Shown one piece after another: positions 44,995-56,888 of a stretch of DNA of 64,000 nucleotides. Below the pieces are notes generated by a model. The model had not been told where the DNA came from. It saw only the letters and a list, made by a program, of their open reading frames with translations, and did no database searches. Each line of letters starts with the position of its first letter. Within the stretch, counting starts at the first letter, position 1. The DNA is taken from the NCBI RefSeq assembly GCF_009756665.1, contig NZ_CP037953.1, positions 4,202,649 to 4,266,648 on the forward strand, in the 5' to 3' direction. A program made the position numbers and the translations under genes. The stretch comes from Permianibacter aggregans. Its GTDB lineage: Bacteria > Pseudomonadota > Gammaproteobacteria > Enterobacterales > Permianibacteraceae.

Positions 44995-47287
44995 TCACGA
45001 CAAATCTTCATCAGATGTTGACCCGGTATGCGGGATGAAGGTCTCACGCGACACGCCCCATTCCCATACGTATCAAAACAAGCGTTATCGCTTTTGCAGC
45101 AGCAAATGTCTGGAACGTTTCAAGGAAAAACCGGAAAACTTTCTTTCCACCCCGCCAGCAGAGCAACCTGGCAAACAAGCGTTGTCAGAAGCGGTGGAAT
45201 ACACCTGCCCGATGCACCCGGAGGTTCGTCAACGCGGTCCCGGCACCTGCCCTAAATGCGGTATGGCGTTGGAGCCTGTACAACCTGTACTGACAGAGGA
45301 GGAAAATCCGGAGCTCAAAGATTTTCGCCGACGTTTCTGGTGGACCTTGCCGTTGACCGTGGTAGTCGCCGTACTCGCGATGTCGGGTGATCTGTTTTCG
45401 TCAGTACTGGGTGATAAACGTGCCTGGTTGGAAGGAATACTCGCAACGCCGGTGGTGATCTGGTCCGGATGGCCGTTTTACCAGCGCGCCTGGGCTTCAG
45501 TTGTCCATCGTTCCCCCAATATGTGGACATTGATTGGCCTGGGCACGGCAACGGCTTACGTCTACAGCGTGGTCGCCTTGTTGGCGCCACAGATTTTTCC
45601 CCCATCTTTCCAGATCGACGGCCACGTCGCCGTTTATTTCGAGGCGGCGGCCGTCATTATCTCGCTGACCTTGCTCGGCCAGGTGATGGAATTAAAGGCG
45701 CGCTCGGAAACGAGTGCCGCCATTAAAAGCCTGTTGAGTTTGGCGCCTAAAACGGCAAGACGGATCAGTGATCGTGGAGAAGAGGATGTACCGCTCAGCG
45801 ATGTACAGAAAGGCGATCGGCTTCGCGTCAGACCTGGAGAAAAAGTGCCGGTTGATGGTGTCGTGCTGGAAGGGGAAAGTGCCGTTGACGAGTCGATGTT
45901 GACCGGTGAACCGTTGCCGGTCAACAAGCGCCAGGGAGACCGGTTGATCGGCGCCACGCTGAACACCAGTGGCGCCCTGATCATGCAAGCGGAGCACGTC
46001 GGTGAAGCCACCATGCTCTCGCAAATTGTGCAAATGGTGGCGCAGGCGCAACGTTCGAAAGCGCCCATGCAACGCCTTGCCGATAAAGTGGCCGGCGTAT
46101 TTGTGCTGGTCGTTATTGCCATTGCCTTGCTGACCTTTTTCGTTTGGGGCGTTTGGGGGCCGGAACCGAGCTGGGCCTTTGGTTTGGTTAACGCCGTGGC
46201 AGTGCTGATCATTGCCTGTCCGTGTGCGCTCGGTTTGGCAACGCCAATGTCGGTGATGGTGGCAACCGGACGCGGCGCAACGCAGGGCGTGTTGTTCAAA
46301 GATGCAGCCGCGATTGAGCGATTGCGTCAGGTCGATACCTTGATTGTCGATAAAACCGGTACGCTTACCGAGGGAAAGCCGGCGTTTCATTCGGTGCTGT
46401 CGGTGAAGGACGGTGAGCAAACCGAGGTGCTGCGTTTGGCGGCCAGTCTGGATCTTGGTAGCGAACATCCGCTTGCTCACGCCTTGGTGAATGAAGCAAA
46501 AAAACAAGCGTTATCGCTTCAAGAGCCCGAGCAGTTTGAATCCGCTTCCGGTATTGGTGTGCGCGGAAAAGTGACCGGCCACTCATTGGCTTTGGGTAAC
46601 ACGGCATTGATGGAATCGGAAGGCGTCAAATGGCAAACCATGCAGGAGCAGGCGGAGCAATTACGCGCTGAAGGTGCCAGCGTTATGTATCTCGCTGTGG
46701 ATGGTGAGCTGAAAGGTCTGCTGGCCGTTTCGGATCCGATCAAATCCTCAACACCGGAAGCCATTTCGCAACTGCGTGACACCGGAGTGCGCATCATTAT
46801 GGCCACTGGCGACGGTGAAACCACCGCGCGCGCCGTTGCGCAAAAACTCCATATTGATGAAGTGCATGGCGAGGTAAGGCCTGAAGACAAAGCGCGTCTG
46901 GCGGCGCGATTGCAACAGCAAAACAAAGTCGTCGCGATGGCCGGTGATGGTATCAACGACGCACCAGCGCTGGCGCGAGCTGATGTCGGCATCGCCATGG
47001 GAACGGGCACCGATGTCGCCATGAATACCGCACAGTTAACGCTGGTAAAAGGCGACCTGCGCGGTATTGCCGTGGCACGCCGTCTGTCGGTTAAAACGGT
47101 TCGGAATATGCACCAGAATTTGACCTTCGCATTTTTCTATAACGCACTCGGTGTGCCGATTGCTGCTGGTGTGCTGTATCCAGTAACCGGCATGCTGCTG
47201 TCGCCGATGATCGCGGCATTGGCCATGAGTCTCTCTTCGGTGTCCGTGGTTTTCAATGCCTTACGTTTGCACAAGGTAAAGATTTGA
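44972..47287 (+). CDS. Copper-translocating P1B ATPase with YHS and heavy-metal domains
   Basis: This is a 771-residue protein. It has a His-rich start, a YHS domain (DPVCGMKV...[10 protein letters not shown]), and a heavy-metal-binding domain ([22 protein letters not shown]) in place of the usual HMA domain. The P1B core follows: [37 protein letters not shown]. It is of the SilP/CopF type for Cu(I) or Ag(I) efflux. The ATG at 44972 has AGGGAG 6 bases before it, inside the end of the calcium-type ATPase gene. Confidence 0.92.
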   Translation: MEAHHHPDHDKSSSDVDPVCGMKVSRDTPHSHTYQNKRYRFCSSKCLERFKEKPENFLSTPPAEQPGKQALSEAVEYTCPMHPEVRQRGPGTCPKCGMALEPVQPVLTEEENPELKDFRRRFWWTLPLTVVVAVLAMSGDLFSSVLGDKRAWLEGILATPVVIWSGWPFYQRAWASVVHRSPNMWTLIGLGTATAYVYSVVALLAPQIFPPSFQIDGHVAVYFEAAAVIISLTLLGQVMELKARSETSAAIKSLLSLAPKTARRISDRGEEDVPLSDVQKGDRLRVRPGEKVPVDGVVLEGESAVDESMLTGEPLPVNKRQGDRLIGATLNTSGALIMQAEHVGEATMLSQIVQMVAQAQRSKAPMQRLADKVAGVFVLVVIAIALLTFFVWGVWGPEPSWAFGLVNAVAVLIIACPCALGLATPMSVMVATGRGATQGVLFKDAAAIERLRQVDTLIVDKTGTLTEGKPAFHSVLSVKDGEQTEVLRLAASLDLGSEHPLAHALVNEAKKQALSLQEPEQFESASGIGVRGKVTGHSLALGNTALMESEGVKWQTMQEQAEQLRAEGASVMYLAVDGELKGLLAVSDPIKSSTPEAISQLRDTGVRIIMATGDGETTARAVAQKLHIDEVHGEVRPEDKARLAARLQQQNKVVAMAGDGINDAPALARADVGIAMGTGTDVAMNTAQLTLVKGDLRGIAVARRLSVKTVRNMHQNLTFAFFYNALGVPIAAGVLYPVTGMLLSPMIAALAMSLSSVSVVFNALRLHKVKI

Positions 47288-47380
47288 GCGTCGCTTGGCG
47301 CGAAGCAAATTTCTGCTTGAGTTTGCCCCGTGGCAAGGTGTTACACTTGACCCGTCTTGAGCGAAAGGAAACCTGCATCC

Positions 47381-47722
47381 GTGCGCACTGCGTTGCTGAT
47401 ATGGCTGTGCTTCCTGATTGCCACCCCTGGCAGTCAAGCGGCGTGGCGTGCGCAAAGCAGTGACTGCCCAATGACAGCCGCGATGCAGCAGCATGACGTC
47501 GATGAGGCATCCATGTCATCACACGACTGTTGCGATGACATGGCCGCACTGGATATCCAGTGCAATATGGAAATGCCATGTGGCTCACCGTCGTATCTGG
47601 CCGCTCCAGTTGTGCTGGTTGTGGCGCCTGCTGGTCCCGCAAAACCCGTGGTGGAACGACTTTCATGGTCGCCACCGCGTTTGAATCTTTCTTCTATTTG
47701 GCGTCCGCCAAACCTTATCTGA
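47381..47722 (+). CDS. Small secreted Cys/Met-rich protein of the copper operon
   Basis: This is a 113-residue protein. A GTG start gives a clear signal peptide (TALLIWLCFLIATPGSQA). The mature part has Met, His and Cys clusters (CPMTAAMQQHD, SSHDCCDDM, CNMEMPC) that could hold copper in the periplasm. An AAAGGAA site lies about 10 bases upstream. I do not recognise a named family. Position before the Cus-like genes supports a periplasmic metal role. Confidence 0.65.
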   Translation: MRTALLIWLCFLIATPGSQAAWRAQSSDCPMTAAMQQHDVDEASMSSHDCCDDMAALDIQCNMEMPCGSPSYLAAPVVLVVAPAGPAKPVVERLSWSPPRLNLSSIWRPPNLI

Positions 47723-47815
47723 TCCCTTCTTGCGCGGCGTTTTCCTGTCGCGAAAATCTTTGCGTTTTACTGGCGCGTCATCGTCGCGCGCCACCGATCA
47801 GATAGGACATTCCCT

Positions 47816-49114
47816 ATGTCTCGGTCTATTGCTCGACATCGCCGTTCAATTCAAGCGGTGATGCTGTTAATGACGGCCATCGCGACAACGCCGGCCTTGT
47901 CTGCCATGACGCTTCAGGAGGCTTTGCGTCTGGCGGCGCTGCATTCGCAAGCGCTGCCAGCGCAGCATTATTCCGCAGAGGCTGCACGCGAACGCGCGAT
48001 AGCCGCAGGCACCTTGCCTGATCCGGTACTGCGCTTGGCCGTCGAGAATGTGCCAGTCGATGGTCCGATGCGATTCAGTCTGGACGCCGAACGCATGACC
48101 ATGCGTTCCATTGGAGTTTCGCAAACGTTTACCCGCGCAGCGAAACGTGAGGCGAGGCAGCAGCGCTACCAACAGGAAGAGCAAGTGGCGAATGCCCGCT
48201 GGCACTGGCAGCTATCGAACCTGCAAACGGAAACCGCCAAGGCATGGTTATCGCTGCATTTCCAGCGCCGATTGTTGCACTGGCAGGAACAGCAACGTGA
48301 ACAGGCAGCGCATCAAAGCGAGGCGATGAAAACGGCATTTGGCTCAGGGCGCGCGACCCAACAGGAATGGTGGGCGGTGCAATCGCAATTGCTGCAATTG
48401 GATGAGAAATTGCTGGCACAGCGTACGCAAGTGGAGAACGCCGAAATGCGCTTGCAGCGTTGGATAGGCGCTGAACAGTCCTTGGTACTTGCTGACGCCA
48501 TTCCTGACATTTCAACGCTGCCATTTGATTTGCAACAGTTACGTCTGGCCGTCGATGAGTATCCTGAAATCATCGCGATGAACGCACAAGAACAACTAAG
48601 TAAAGCAGAAGCGAACGTAGCGAAAGCGGAAACTCAATCGGATTGGAGTTGGTCGGTGATGTACGGTGTGCGCGACAGTGATTTCGGCGACATGCTGTCG
48701 GTAGGCGTTTCCATTCCACTGCAACTCAACCAGGAAAACCGGCAACAACGCGACTACGCTGCCAAATTGTCTGAGGCCAATCAGCGGCGCGCAGAAACTG
48801 AAGAAAAGCGACGCTTGCTGTTACTCGATGTACAGCAAAAGTGGAACGCCTGGCAAAGCGCCTTGGCGCGCCAACAACAGTATCAGGAACAACTGTTACC
48901 CCTTGCCGAGTCACGCGCGGCAGCAACACAAACGGCGTTCGCCAGCAATCGCGCATCCATGGCCGCCGTGTTCGACGCACGTCGTGTGGTGTTTGACACC
49001 CGCATAACCGAAACCAATCTTGCCTGGCAGGCGGCATTGCTATGGGCCGAGCTGTACTTTCTTTTTCCCGAATCGGAATGGGCGGCAGCACCGTTCCAGA
49101 ACAACGCGGAGTAG
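47816..49114 (+). CDS. Outer-membrane efflux protein (CusC/CzcC-like)
   Basis: This 432-residue TolC-fold protein has a signal peptide (about residues 1-30, MTAIATTPALSA) and two OEP repeats of long helices (about 35-215 and 225-420). It is the outer-membrane channel of the RND copper/silver exporter encoded next. Its stop is 5 bases before the adaptor start, so it is translated in the same operon. Confidence 0.86.
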   Translation: MSRSIARHRRSIQAVMLLMTAIATTPALSAMTLQEALRLAALHSQALPAQHYSAEAARERAIAAGTLPDPVLRLAVENVPVDGPMRFSLDAERMTMRSIGVSQTFTRAAKREARQQRYQQEEQVANARWHWQLSNLQTETAKAWLSLHFQRRLLHWQEQQREQAAHQSEAMKTAFGSGRATQQEWWAVQSQLLQLDEKLLAQRTQVENAEMRLQRWIGAEQSLVLADAIPDISTLPFDLQQLRLAVDEYPEIIAMNAQEQLSKAEANVAKAETQSDWSWSVMYGVRDSDFGDMLSVGVSIPLQLNQENRQQRDYAAKLSEANQRRAETEEKRRLLLLDVQQKWNAWQSALARQQQYQEQLLPLAESRAAATQTAFASNRASMAAVFDARRVVFDTRITETNLAWQAALLWAELYFLFPESEWAAAPFQNNAE

Positions 49115-49119
49115 TGACC

Positions 49120-50802
49120 ATGAACAAATCCCTTTTTGTACTCTCGGTATCCGCGATGGTGATTGCTGGTTTGCTGACCGGATGGCCGCAGGCTGCTGAA
49201 CATCAGCATCATGAACACGGTGAAGATCATGTCCACCAGATGAACAGCGACGCCGATGCAGAGCCAGACAAAACATCAGCAGATGACGCGCATGCCGCAC
49301 ATCAACATGATGCAGAAGCTGATGCTTCCAACGCAAAAGACGATCCATCGGATTGGGGTATCGCTCAGGGCGAAGCCGCAACACGTCGCCATATCGAGCA
49401 AGGCTTGAAAGCCGGCGATATCGATCCAGTAACCGGTCTTGAGATTTTGTATTACCACGACCCGATGGTGCCAGGCAGACAATTTGACGCGCCGGGGAAG
49501 TCGCCATTCATGGACATGATGCTGGTACCGATGTATGCCGACAGCGGTCGCGACAAAGGCACGGTAATGATTAGCCCGCGCATTCAGCAAAATCTCGGCA
49601 TTCGTTTTGCCACCGTGCAACGTGGTGACATGAACACCGAAATTACGGCAGTCGGCAGTGTTGCCTGGAATGAGCGCAAACGTGAAGTGCTGCAGGCAAG
49701 GGCCAATGGCTTTGTCGAGAAACTGCATGTTCGCGCCGAGCTCGATCACGTGAAAAAAGGTGAAGCCTTGTTCGAGCTTTATGTGCCCGATTGGATTGCG
49801 GTGCAGGAGGATTATTTATTGTTATTGCGCATGAACGGTGACGGGCTGGATGCGCTGCGGGCCGCCGCCAAACAGCGGATGCGCCAGGCTGGCATGAATG
49901 ACGAGCAAATTACCGCGGTAACCACAACGAAAAAAGTGCTTTCACGCGTCACCGTGCGCGCACCGATCAGTGGCGTGATCACCGCGCTGAATGTGCGTGA
50001 GGGCAGTACCGTCATGACCGGTATGCCACTGTTGACCATCAACGCCTTGTCGCCGGTTTGGATTGAGGCAGAGGTGCCGGAATCGAAAGCGGTGCAGCTC
50101 AAGGTTGGCACGACAGCGACCATACAGCACGGCGGGCAAACCAGTACCGGCCCGGTCAAAGAGTTGTTGCCACAGGTCAATGCCATGACGCGCACACAGA
50201 AAGCGAGAGTGGAAATCGACAATCGCGACCATCAATTTGTGCCGGGCATGTTTGTCACGGTGAGTATGCCCGGCACCACGGTTCGCGACGCGCTTTATGT
50301 GCCGAGCGAGGCGGTGATTTACACCGGTAAACGGCAGCTGGTGCTGGTGAAAACCGAAGAGGATGCTTTTCGACCTGTCATCGTTTCTACGGGCATAGAA
50401 CAAAACGGCAACACGCAGATTATTTCCGGTTTGCGCGAACAACAACAAATTGTTCGCTCCGGGCAATTCCTGATTGAATCCGAGGCAAGCCTGCGCGGTT
50501 TATTGGCGCGTCTTGAACCCGCAGAAACTGCATCGGATAACGCGGCGTTATCGGCGCCTGAAACCTACGACACCATGGCGGAAATCAAAGCGATTCATGA
50601 AGACCGGCTGACGCTGCGGCATGGGGAGATCCCGGCGCTAGGTTGGCCGGCCATGACCATGGACTTCGAGCTGTCACCTAAGGTAGATACCACACGCTTG
50701 AATAGCGGCGACCGCATTCATCTGCAATTCGTGCTGCAGGATGAAGGCGCTCCGAAGATTGTGACCATCCACCGCCTGAACACCTCGGAGAGCACACCAT
50801 GA
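49120..50802 (+). CDS. RND periplasmic adaptor CusB-like with fused CusF-like tail
   Basis: This is a 560-residue secreted adaptor. The signal peptide is followed by a His-rich stretch ([14 protein letters not shown]), then a heavy-metal-binding segment (YYHDPMVPG...[10 protein letters not shown], about residues 108-140), the barrel-sandwich/hairpin core, and a C-terminal CusF-like domain. The last shows Trp and Met copper ligands in [10 protein letters not shown] (near 505-515). The single chain thus combines CusB and the CusF chaperone. It overlaps the CusA gene by 4 bases. Confidence 0.88.
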   Translation: MNKSLFVLSVSAMVIAGLLTGWPQAAEHQHHEHGEDHVHQMNSDADAEPDKTSADDAHAAHQHDAEADASNAKDDPSDWGIAQGEAATRRHIEQGLKAGDIDPVTGLEILYYHDPMVPGRQFDAPGKSPFMDMMLVPMYADSGRDKGTVMISPRIQQNLGIRFATVQRGDMNTEITAVGSVAWNERKREVLQARANGFVEKLHVRAELDHVKKGEALFELYVPDWIAVQEDYLLLLRMNGDGLDALRAAAKQRMRQAGMNDEQITAVTTTKKVLSRVTVRAPISGVITALNVREGSTVMTGMPLLTINALSPVWIEAEVPESKAVQLKVGTTATIQHGGQTSTGPVKELLPQVNAMTRTQKARVEIDNRDHQFVPGMFVTVSMPGTTVRDALYVPSEAVIYTGKRQLVLVKTEEDAFRPVIVSTGIEQNGNTQIISGLREQQQIVRSGQFLIESEASLRGLLARLEPAETASDNAALSAPETYDTMAEIKAIHEDRLTLRHGEIPALGWPAMTMDFELSPKVDTTRLNSGDRIHLQFVLQDEGAPKIVTIHRLNTSESTP

Positions 50803-53800
50803 TTGCGCGCCTGATTCATTGGTCGATTCAGAATCGATTTCTGGTATTGATTGCCGCACTGCTGCTGACCGCTTGGGGCGTGTTGTCCATGCTGCGCACA
50901 CCGCTGGACGCGCTGCCTGATTTGTCAGACACGCAAGTGATCATTCGCAGCACCTGGCCGGGGCAGGCGCCACAACTGGTTGAAAAACAGGTTACTTATC
51001 CGCTGACCACGACCATGCTGTCGGTGCCGGGCGCGCGAGTCGTGCGTGGTTATTCGTTTTTCGGTGACAGCTACGTTTATGTGTTGTTCGAAGATGGCAC
51101 CGATTTGTATTGGGCCCGGTCACGTGTGCTGGAATACCTGAACCAGGTGCAGTCGCGCTTGCCGTCTGGCGTCAATGTCGCGTTGGGGCCTGATGCCACC
51201 GGTGTCGGCTGGATTTTTCAGTACGCGCTGGTCGATAAAACCGGAACCTACGATTTGGCGCAACTGCGCAGCCTGCAAGACTGGTTTCTGAAATACGAGC
51301 TGAAAACCGTTGCCGGTGTTGCGGAAGTAGCGACGGTTGGCGGTATGGTCAAGCAGTATCAAGTCATTCTCGACCCGGAAAAGCTGGCCTATTTCCGTTT
51401 GAGCCATCGCGCGGTAATCGAAGCCATTCAACGTGCCAATCAGGAAGTCGGCGGTTCGGTATTGGAGCTGGGTGAAGCCGAGTTCATGGTCAGGGCTTCG
51501 GGTTACCTGCAGACGCTGGAAGACTTTCAGCAGATTCCACTGCGCACGAATGACAGTGGCGTGCCGGTGCAGCTGAAGGATGTGGCCCACATTCAACTTG
51601 GTCCGGAAATGCGACGCGGTATTGGCGAGCTCAATGGTGAGGGGGAAGTGGTCGGTGGCATCATCGTCATGCGTGCCGGCGAAAACGCGCTTGCCACCAT
51701 TGAAGCAGTGCAAGAAAAACTGCAAAGCTTGCGTAGCAGCTTGCCACCCGGTGTGGAAGTCGTCGTCACCTATGATCGCTCACAACTGATTGAACGCGCT
51801 ATCGACAACCTGACCACCAAGCTGGTTGAAGAATTCATCGTCGTCGCGCTGGTTTGCGCCATTTTTCTTTTTCATTTCCGTTCAGCACTGGTGGCCATTG
51901 TCGCGCTTCCGCTCGGCATACTGACGGCTTTCATTGTCATGCGCATTCAGGGTGTCAACGCCAACATCATGTCGCTTGGTGGCATCGCCATTGCCATTGG
52001 TGCAATGGTGGACGCCGCAGTGGTGATGATCGAAAACGCCCATAAAAAGCTTGAGCAATGGCGCCATCAGCATGGCAGCGATCCGGACAGCGATGCGCGC
52101 TGGCGTTTGATGGCAGAAGCTTCAGCTGAAGTCGGGCCGGCACTCTTTTTTTCGCTGTTGATCATCACCTTGTCATTCGTGCCGGTGTTTGCGCTGGAGG
52201 CTCAGGAAGGGCGCTTGTTTTCGCCATTGGCTTTTACCAAGACCTATGCGATGGCGGCGGCTGCTGGATTATCGGTAACGCTGATACCGGTATTGATGGG
52301 GTTATTGATTCGCGGACGGATTCCTGACGAAACGCGAAATCCCCTAAACCGTTTGCTGATGGCCATCTACCGTCCTTTCCTAAATCTGGTTTTGCGCTTT
52401 CCGCGCACCACCTTGCTGGTTGCTTTTGTCACGTTCCTGATCAGTCTCTGGCCGCTGCAACACATTGGTTCGGAGTTCATGCCGCCACTCGATGAAGGTG
52501 ATTTGCTGTATATGCCATCAGCGTTTCCAGGATTATCAGCCGGCAAAGCCGCCGAGTTGCTGCAACAAACCAATCGCTTGATCAAGACCGTGCCGGAAGT
52601 GGCCACCGCGCACGGCAAAGCGGGCAGGGCAGTGACCGCTACCGATCCGGCGCCACTGGTGATGTTCGAAACGATTATTCAATTCAAACCACGTGACCAA
52701 TGGCGACCGGGCATGACACCGGAAAAATTGGTTGAAGAACTCGACAAGGCGGTACGGGTGCCGGGGCTGACCAATATCTGGATTCCGCCGATTCGCAATC
52801 GCATTGACATGCTGGCGACCGGCATCAAAAGCCCGGTAGGCATCAAAGTCATGGGCACGGATTTGACGGTAATCAACCGCGTTGCCGGCGAAATTGAAAC
52901 GGTGCTGAAAAACGTACCCGGTGTCACCAGCGTGTTCGCCGAGCGATTGACCGGTGGTCGCTATATCGACATCGATATTGATCGGCAAGCCGCTGCACGC
53001 TACGGACTCAATATCGCCGACGTGCAATCGGTGGTCGCAAGCGCTATTGGCGGTATGAATATTGGTGAGACCGTCGAGGGCTTGGAACGCTACCCGATCA
53101 ACGTGCGTTACCCACGTGAACACCGGGATTCACTGGCGAACCTGCGCGCATTGAAAATCATCAATGCACGTGGCCAGCAGTTGCTGTTGGGGGATGTTGC
53201 TGACATTCGCTTCAATGACGGTCCACCAATGCTGCGCAGTGAAAACAGCCGTCTGGCTGGTTTTGTTTATGTCGATTTGCGCGGGCGCGATCTCGGTTCC
53301 GCCGTGACGGAAATGCAGCGGGTGGTCGCTGAGCAAGTTGAATTGCCCAGTGGTTATTCCCTGGCTTGGTCGGGGCAGTTTGAGTACCTGGAGCGAGCGA
53401 CAGAAAAGTTGCAAATCGTTGTGCCGTTTACGCTACTGATTATTTTTCTGCTGTTGTACATGACCTTCAAGAGTGTAGCGGAGGCGACGCTAATTATGGC
53501 GACGTTACCGTTTGCGTTATCGGGAGGCATTTGGTTGCTCTATTTGCTGGATTACAACCTCTCTGTCGCAGGCGTTGTCGGCTTTATTGCATTGGCCGGT
53601 GTCGCCGCAGAGTTTGGTGTCATCATGCTGCTGTATCTCAAGCACGCGTGGGAGGAGCGCCAACAACGTGGTGAACACGATGAAGCGGCATTGCGCGAGG
53701 CGATACAAGAAGGCGCGGTACTTCGTGTTCGCCCCAAGGCGATGACCGTTGCTGTTATTCTGGCTGGCCTTTTCCCCATTATGTGGGGGAGCGGTACCGG

Positions 53801-53933
53801 TAGCGAAGTGATGCAGCGTATCGCCGCGCCAATGGTCGGCGGCATGATCACCGCGCCATTGCTATCCATGCTGGTGATTCCGGCCGCCTATTTCTTGATG
53901 CGGCGACGGCAGACGTCAACCCAGCAAGCCTGA
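50799..53933 (+). CDS. cusA: RND efflux pump CusA/CzcA family
   Basis: This 1044-residue inner-membrane pump has twelve spans with two large periplasmic loops. Family marks are [15 protein letters not shown] near residue 37, the proton-relay block [16 protein letters not shown] near 405, and [21 protein letters not shown]. Met-rich sites implied by the Cus type would carry Cu(I)/Ag(I). It is driven by proton influx and forms a tripartite channel with the two upstream products. A terminator overlaps the stop. Confidence 0.92.
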   Translation: MIARLIHWSIQNRFLVLIAALLLTAWGVLSMLRTPLDALPDLSDTQVIIRSTWPGQAPQLVEKQVTYPLTTTMLSVPGARVVRGYSFFGDSYVYVLFEDGTDLYWARSRVLEYLNQVQSRLPSGVNVALGPDATGVGWIFQYALVDKTGTYDLAQLRSLQDWFLKYELKTVAGVAEVATVGGMVKQYQVILDPEKLAYFRLSHRAVIEAIQRANQEVGGSVLELGEAEFMVRASGYLQTLEDFQQIPLRTNDSGVPVQLKDVAHIQLGPEMRRGIGELNGEGEVVGGIIVMRAGENALATIEAVQEKLQSLRSSLPPGVEVVVTYDRSQLIERAIDNLTTKLVEEFIVVALVCAIFLFHFRSALVAIVALPLGILTAFIVMRIQGVNANIMSLGGIAIAIGAMVDAAVVMIENAHKKLEQWRHQHGSDPDSDARWRLMAEASAEVGPALFFSLLIITLSFVPVFALEAQEGRLFSPLAFTKTYAMAAAAGLSVTLIPVLMGLLIRGRIPDETRNPLNRLLMAIYRPFLNLVLRFPRTTLLVAFVTFLISLWPLQHIGSEFMPPLDEGDLLYMPSAFPGLSAGKAAELLQQTNRLIKTVPEVATAHGKAGRAVTATDPAPLVMFETIIQFKPRDQWRPGMTPEKLVEELDKAVRVPGLTNIWIPPIRNRIDMLATGIKSPVGIKVMGTDLTVINRVAGEIETVLKNVPGVTSVFAERLTGGRYIDIDIDRQAAARYGLNIADVQSVVASAIGGMNIGETVEGLERYPINVRYPREHRDSLANLRALKIINARGQQLLLGDVADIRFNDGPPMLRSENSRLAGFVYVDLRGRDLGSAVTEMQRVVAEQVELPSGYSLAWSGQFEYLERATEKLQIVVPFTLLIIFLLLYMTFKSVAEATLIMATLPFALSGGIWLLYLLDYNLSVAGVVGFIALAGVAAEFGVIMLLYLKHAWEERQQRGEHDEAALREAIQEGAVLRVRPKAMTVAVILAGLFPIMWGSGTGSEVMQRIAAPMVGGMITAPLLSMLVIPAAYFLMRRRQTSTQQA

Positions 53934-53956
53934 AGCAAACTCGGGCTTGCCTTTTC
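53924..53956. terminator. Terminator between convergent cusA and oxidoreductase genes
   Basis: The stem GCAAGCC / GGCTTGC with a 13-base loop spans the cusA stop and is followed by CTTTTCC on the plus strand. The minus-strand gene ends 16 bases beyond. Confidence 0.68.
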
Positions 53957-53971
53957 CGATGGCATGGGTTC

Positions 53972-55315
53972 TCAAACCAAAAATTTGATATCGGAAGTAA
54001 ATGTCGGATAGGCGTACACAGTTTCTTTCATTGCCCTCGCAGTCACACCATGCTTTATCGCAAAAGCAAAAAGATGGATCAATTCTGCCGCCTGATGGCC
54101 GAGCAGATGGGCGCCAAGAATCTGATCACTATTCTTGTCGATCAACACTTTTGCGTAAGCAACGTCTTCCGCGTGCATTCTTGCCGAGCGCCAGGAGGTC
54201 ATGTCGTTTTCCTTGGTTTCAAACGACAGACCAAGATCTCTGGCCTTCACTTCAGTGTAACCGACTTGAGCAAGCGCAGGCACCGTGAAGACACAACTGG
54301 GAATCGGGTGATAGTCTGGTTTTTGCAGATCGCCGTTGAGCAGATTATTGCCGGCTATCTGACCTTCGTAAGTGGCCACCGGCGACAGTTGCGGACTGTT
54401 GCTTAGCGCATCGCCAGCGACCCATACATGTGGATTCGAGACGCTGCGCAGATATTCATCGACCTTGATGCCATGATCATGCTCAATCCCGGCAGCATTG
54501 AGATTCAGTTCATCGATATCCGCGATGCGGCCGGCGCCGTTCACTACGATTTCCGCCTCGATTGCCTGGTTCTCGCCGTCGCATAGATACTGAACCGAAA
54601 ATCCGGTTTGTTTTCTTTCTATGCCAGTAACTTTTGCGCTGGTAATCAACTTTATGCCAAGTTTGTCGCTCGCCTTGATCAGTTGCGCAACAGCACTATT
54701 CTCCATGGATGACAGAGGCCGTTCATCGGCCTCCAGAATACTGACATGAACGCCGGCTCGGGCCAGCACATGGGAAAATTCCAGACTGATCACGCCAGCA
54801 CCGATAAATACGGCGCTGGTCGGCTGATTGCGGAGCTCCAGCAGATCGTCACTGGTGAGTAGATGTTTGGCGCCAGGGAAGGGCAGTGATCGTGGTTTCG
54901 AACCAGTGGCAATCACGATCTTCCTGGCCTCGATTCGTTTGCCATCAAGCTCAATGGTAGTTGGTCCGACAAATCGTCCCTTTCCTGCCAGCACTTTTGC
55001 ACCGCGTTTTTCAATGCTGCTCTTCATTTCATCGGACACACCTTCAATAAAACCGTGTTTATGCTCAATTAGCTTCGCCCACTCCAGGCTCGGGTCCTTG
55101 ACAGATACTTGCTGCCTATCGGCACGCGAAATCACATCGAAAGTCTGTGCCGCCGCGACCAGTACTTTCTTGGGCACGCAGCCGCGAAGAGGGCAAGTGC
55201 CGCCGACATCGCGCTTCTCGACAACCGCTACGCTCCAGCCCGCCTTCAATGCGGCATTTGCCGCCGCGATACCGGCATTGCCGGCGCCCAGAACCAGGAG
55301 ATCGTAGTCAGCCAT
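53972..55315 (-). CDS. FAD-dependent pyridine-nucleotide disulfide oxidoreductase
   Basis: This is a 447-residue flavoprotein of the glutathione reductase/lipoamide dehydrogenase/MerA fold. It has an FAD GxGxxG (LVLGAGNAGIAAA), redox pair GGTCPLRGCVPKK (CxxxxC near residues 42-47), an NAD(P) site (AVFIGAGVISLEF) and a dimer domain with HLLGHQAAELIHLFA. There is no MerA C-terminal Cys pair, so the substrate is open: glutathione-like, lipoyl or metal. The start is at 55315 by its GGAAA-rich ribosome site. An earlier start is less likely. It is not clearly tied to the copper operon. Confidence 0.85.
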   Translation of the reverse strand: MADYDLLVLGAGNAGIAAANAALKAGWSVAVVEKRDVGGTCPLRGCVPKKVLVAAAQTFDVISRADRQQVSVKDPSLEWAKLIEHKHGFIEGVSDEMKSSIEKRGAKVLAGKGRFVGPTTIELDGKRIEARKIVIATGSKPRSLPFPGAKHLLTSDDLLELRNQPTSAVFIGAGVISLEFSHVLARAGVHVSILEADERPLSSMENSAVAQLIKASDKLGIKLITSAKVTGIERKQTGFSVQYLCDGENQAIEAEIVVNGAGRIADIDELNLNAAGIEHDHGIKVDEYLRSVSNPHVWVAGDALSNSPQLSPVATYEGQIAGNNLLNGDLQKPDYHPIPSCVFTVPALAQVGYTEVKARDLGLSFETKENDMTSWRSARMHAEDVAYAKVLIDKNSDQILGAHLLGHQAAELIHLFAFAIKHGVTARAMKETVYAYPTFTSDIKFLV

Positions 55316-55524
55316 GTGCTTTTCCTTTCCGATACTTGTCTTATGCCTGAACCATAGCAGCAATGGATTTGTCGTTTTGCTGTCGCGTTGGAGAGCAAAG
55401 AGGAAAGATTGACCAAATGCAAAATGCGTATATCAAGCCAGCTTCTGAAACGAATCTACGCAGGAAGAGGGCGGTTGTAACAATAGGTGAGCGGCAATGA
55501 TCGCGAGCGCTTGGCAACCGAGGC

Positions 55525-55538
55525 TTGATAAAAATCAA
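55525..55538 (+). promoter_or_regulatory. Perfect FNR box upstream of the CoA-transferase gene
   Basis: TTGAT-AAAA-ATCAA is a full 10/10 consensus match. Its centre is about 72 bases before the ATG at 55604, consistent with class II activation and a 30-base leader. The rest of the 288-base gap shows no gene. Confidence 0.85.
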
Positions 55539-55603
55539 GCAAGCTGGATGGGATCAACGCTAATCTGTTCAAAATTATCACAAAACAACAGGAGTCGCCT
55601 CCC

Positions 55604-56791
55604 ATGCAACCGGTCAAGCTGAGTGCTGCCAGCGATTTCATCAACTATATCCCGGATGGCAGCTGGATCTGGTGTCACTCGATGGCGGCAACTCCACATT
55701 TATTACTAGAGGGTTTGGCCAGCCGCGCACACGAACGACATGATCTGCATTTGATGCAGCTGCATACCGAACGGGCGCACTCACTGGCTGATCCGTCACT
55801 GGCTGCGCATTTACGCCATCATTGTTTTTTTCTGGGTGCAGATACCCGCAAGCTGGCGCAAGAAGGACTGGCCGATTATGTGCCGCTTTTCCTTTCGGAA
55901 TTGCCACTTCTTTTCCGTCGCCAGGAACAGCGTGTTGATGTGGCGCTAATTCAGGTTTCACCGCCAGATAAGCATGGGCTGTGCACGCTCGGTGTTTCAG
56001 TTGAGGCGACCAAGGCAGCCTGCGAACAGGCGCGCTGCATCATTGCGCATGTCAATCCACGTATGCCACGAACCCATGGTGATGCATTCATACGCTTTTC
56101 CGACATCACGGCATATTACGAAGCGGAAGATTCCTTGCCGATAAAATTGCCTTCGTCTGGAAATCCGGTTACTGATGCCATCGGCAAGCATGTCGCCAGC
56201 CTGATTGATGACAGCGCCTGTTTGCAGATGGGTATTGGCGCCATTCCGAACGCGGTATTGAACTGTTTGCATCAGCATCGCGATCTGGGCATTCACAGCG
56301 AAATGGTTTCCGACGGGGTGCTACCGTTGATCAAAGCTGGCGTCATCAACAACCGTCGCAAACGCGTGCATCCGGGCAAACTGGTCGCCACGTTCATTAT
56401 GGGCACCGAAGCGCTGTACGACTTTATCGACGACAATGCCGAGGTGGTTTTGCTGGAAGCCGATTACGTTAACGACACCCGCAACATCTGCCGCAATCGC
56501 GATGTCATCGCCATCAACAGCGCCTTGCAAGTCGACCTGACCGGCCAAATTTGCGCCGACTCGATCGGCACGCGAATCTATTCCGGCGTTGGCGGCCAAA
56601 TGGACTTCATGCGCGGCGCGGCATTATCAGAAGGTGGCAAAGCCATTATTGCGTTACCCAGCACCGCCGCTGGCGACACCGTATCGCGCATTGCCCCGAT
56701 GCTTGATCCAGGCGCCGGCGTCGTCACCACACGCGCCCACGCGCAGTACATCGTCACTGAATACGGCATTGCCGATCTGCGCGGCAGATGA
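55604..56791 (+). pseudogene. Acetyl-CoA hydrolase/4-hydroxybutyrate CoA-transferase, truncated C-terminus
   Basis: These 395 codons run cleanly through the CoA-transferase family. Motifs are GVGGQMDFMRGAALSEGG near residue 328 and VTEYGIADLRG, but then a stop follows at once. Relatives continue for some 30-40 residues after DLRG. The loss of that tail next to an integrase suggests an insertion or deletion junction at about 56790. It could still be active, since the catalytic blocks remain. It is probably FNR-induced. Confidence 0.75.
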
Positions 56792-56888
56792 GGGTTGGCC
56801 GGGATGCTGGAAATTTTCGCCAAAAGCCAGCATAACAGTCTGATTTTAATTGAGTTTCTTGCTTGATCGCAGGACGGTTTGGTGAGAC

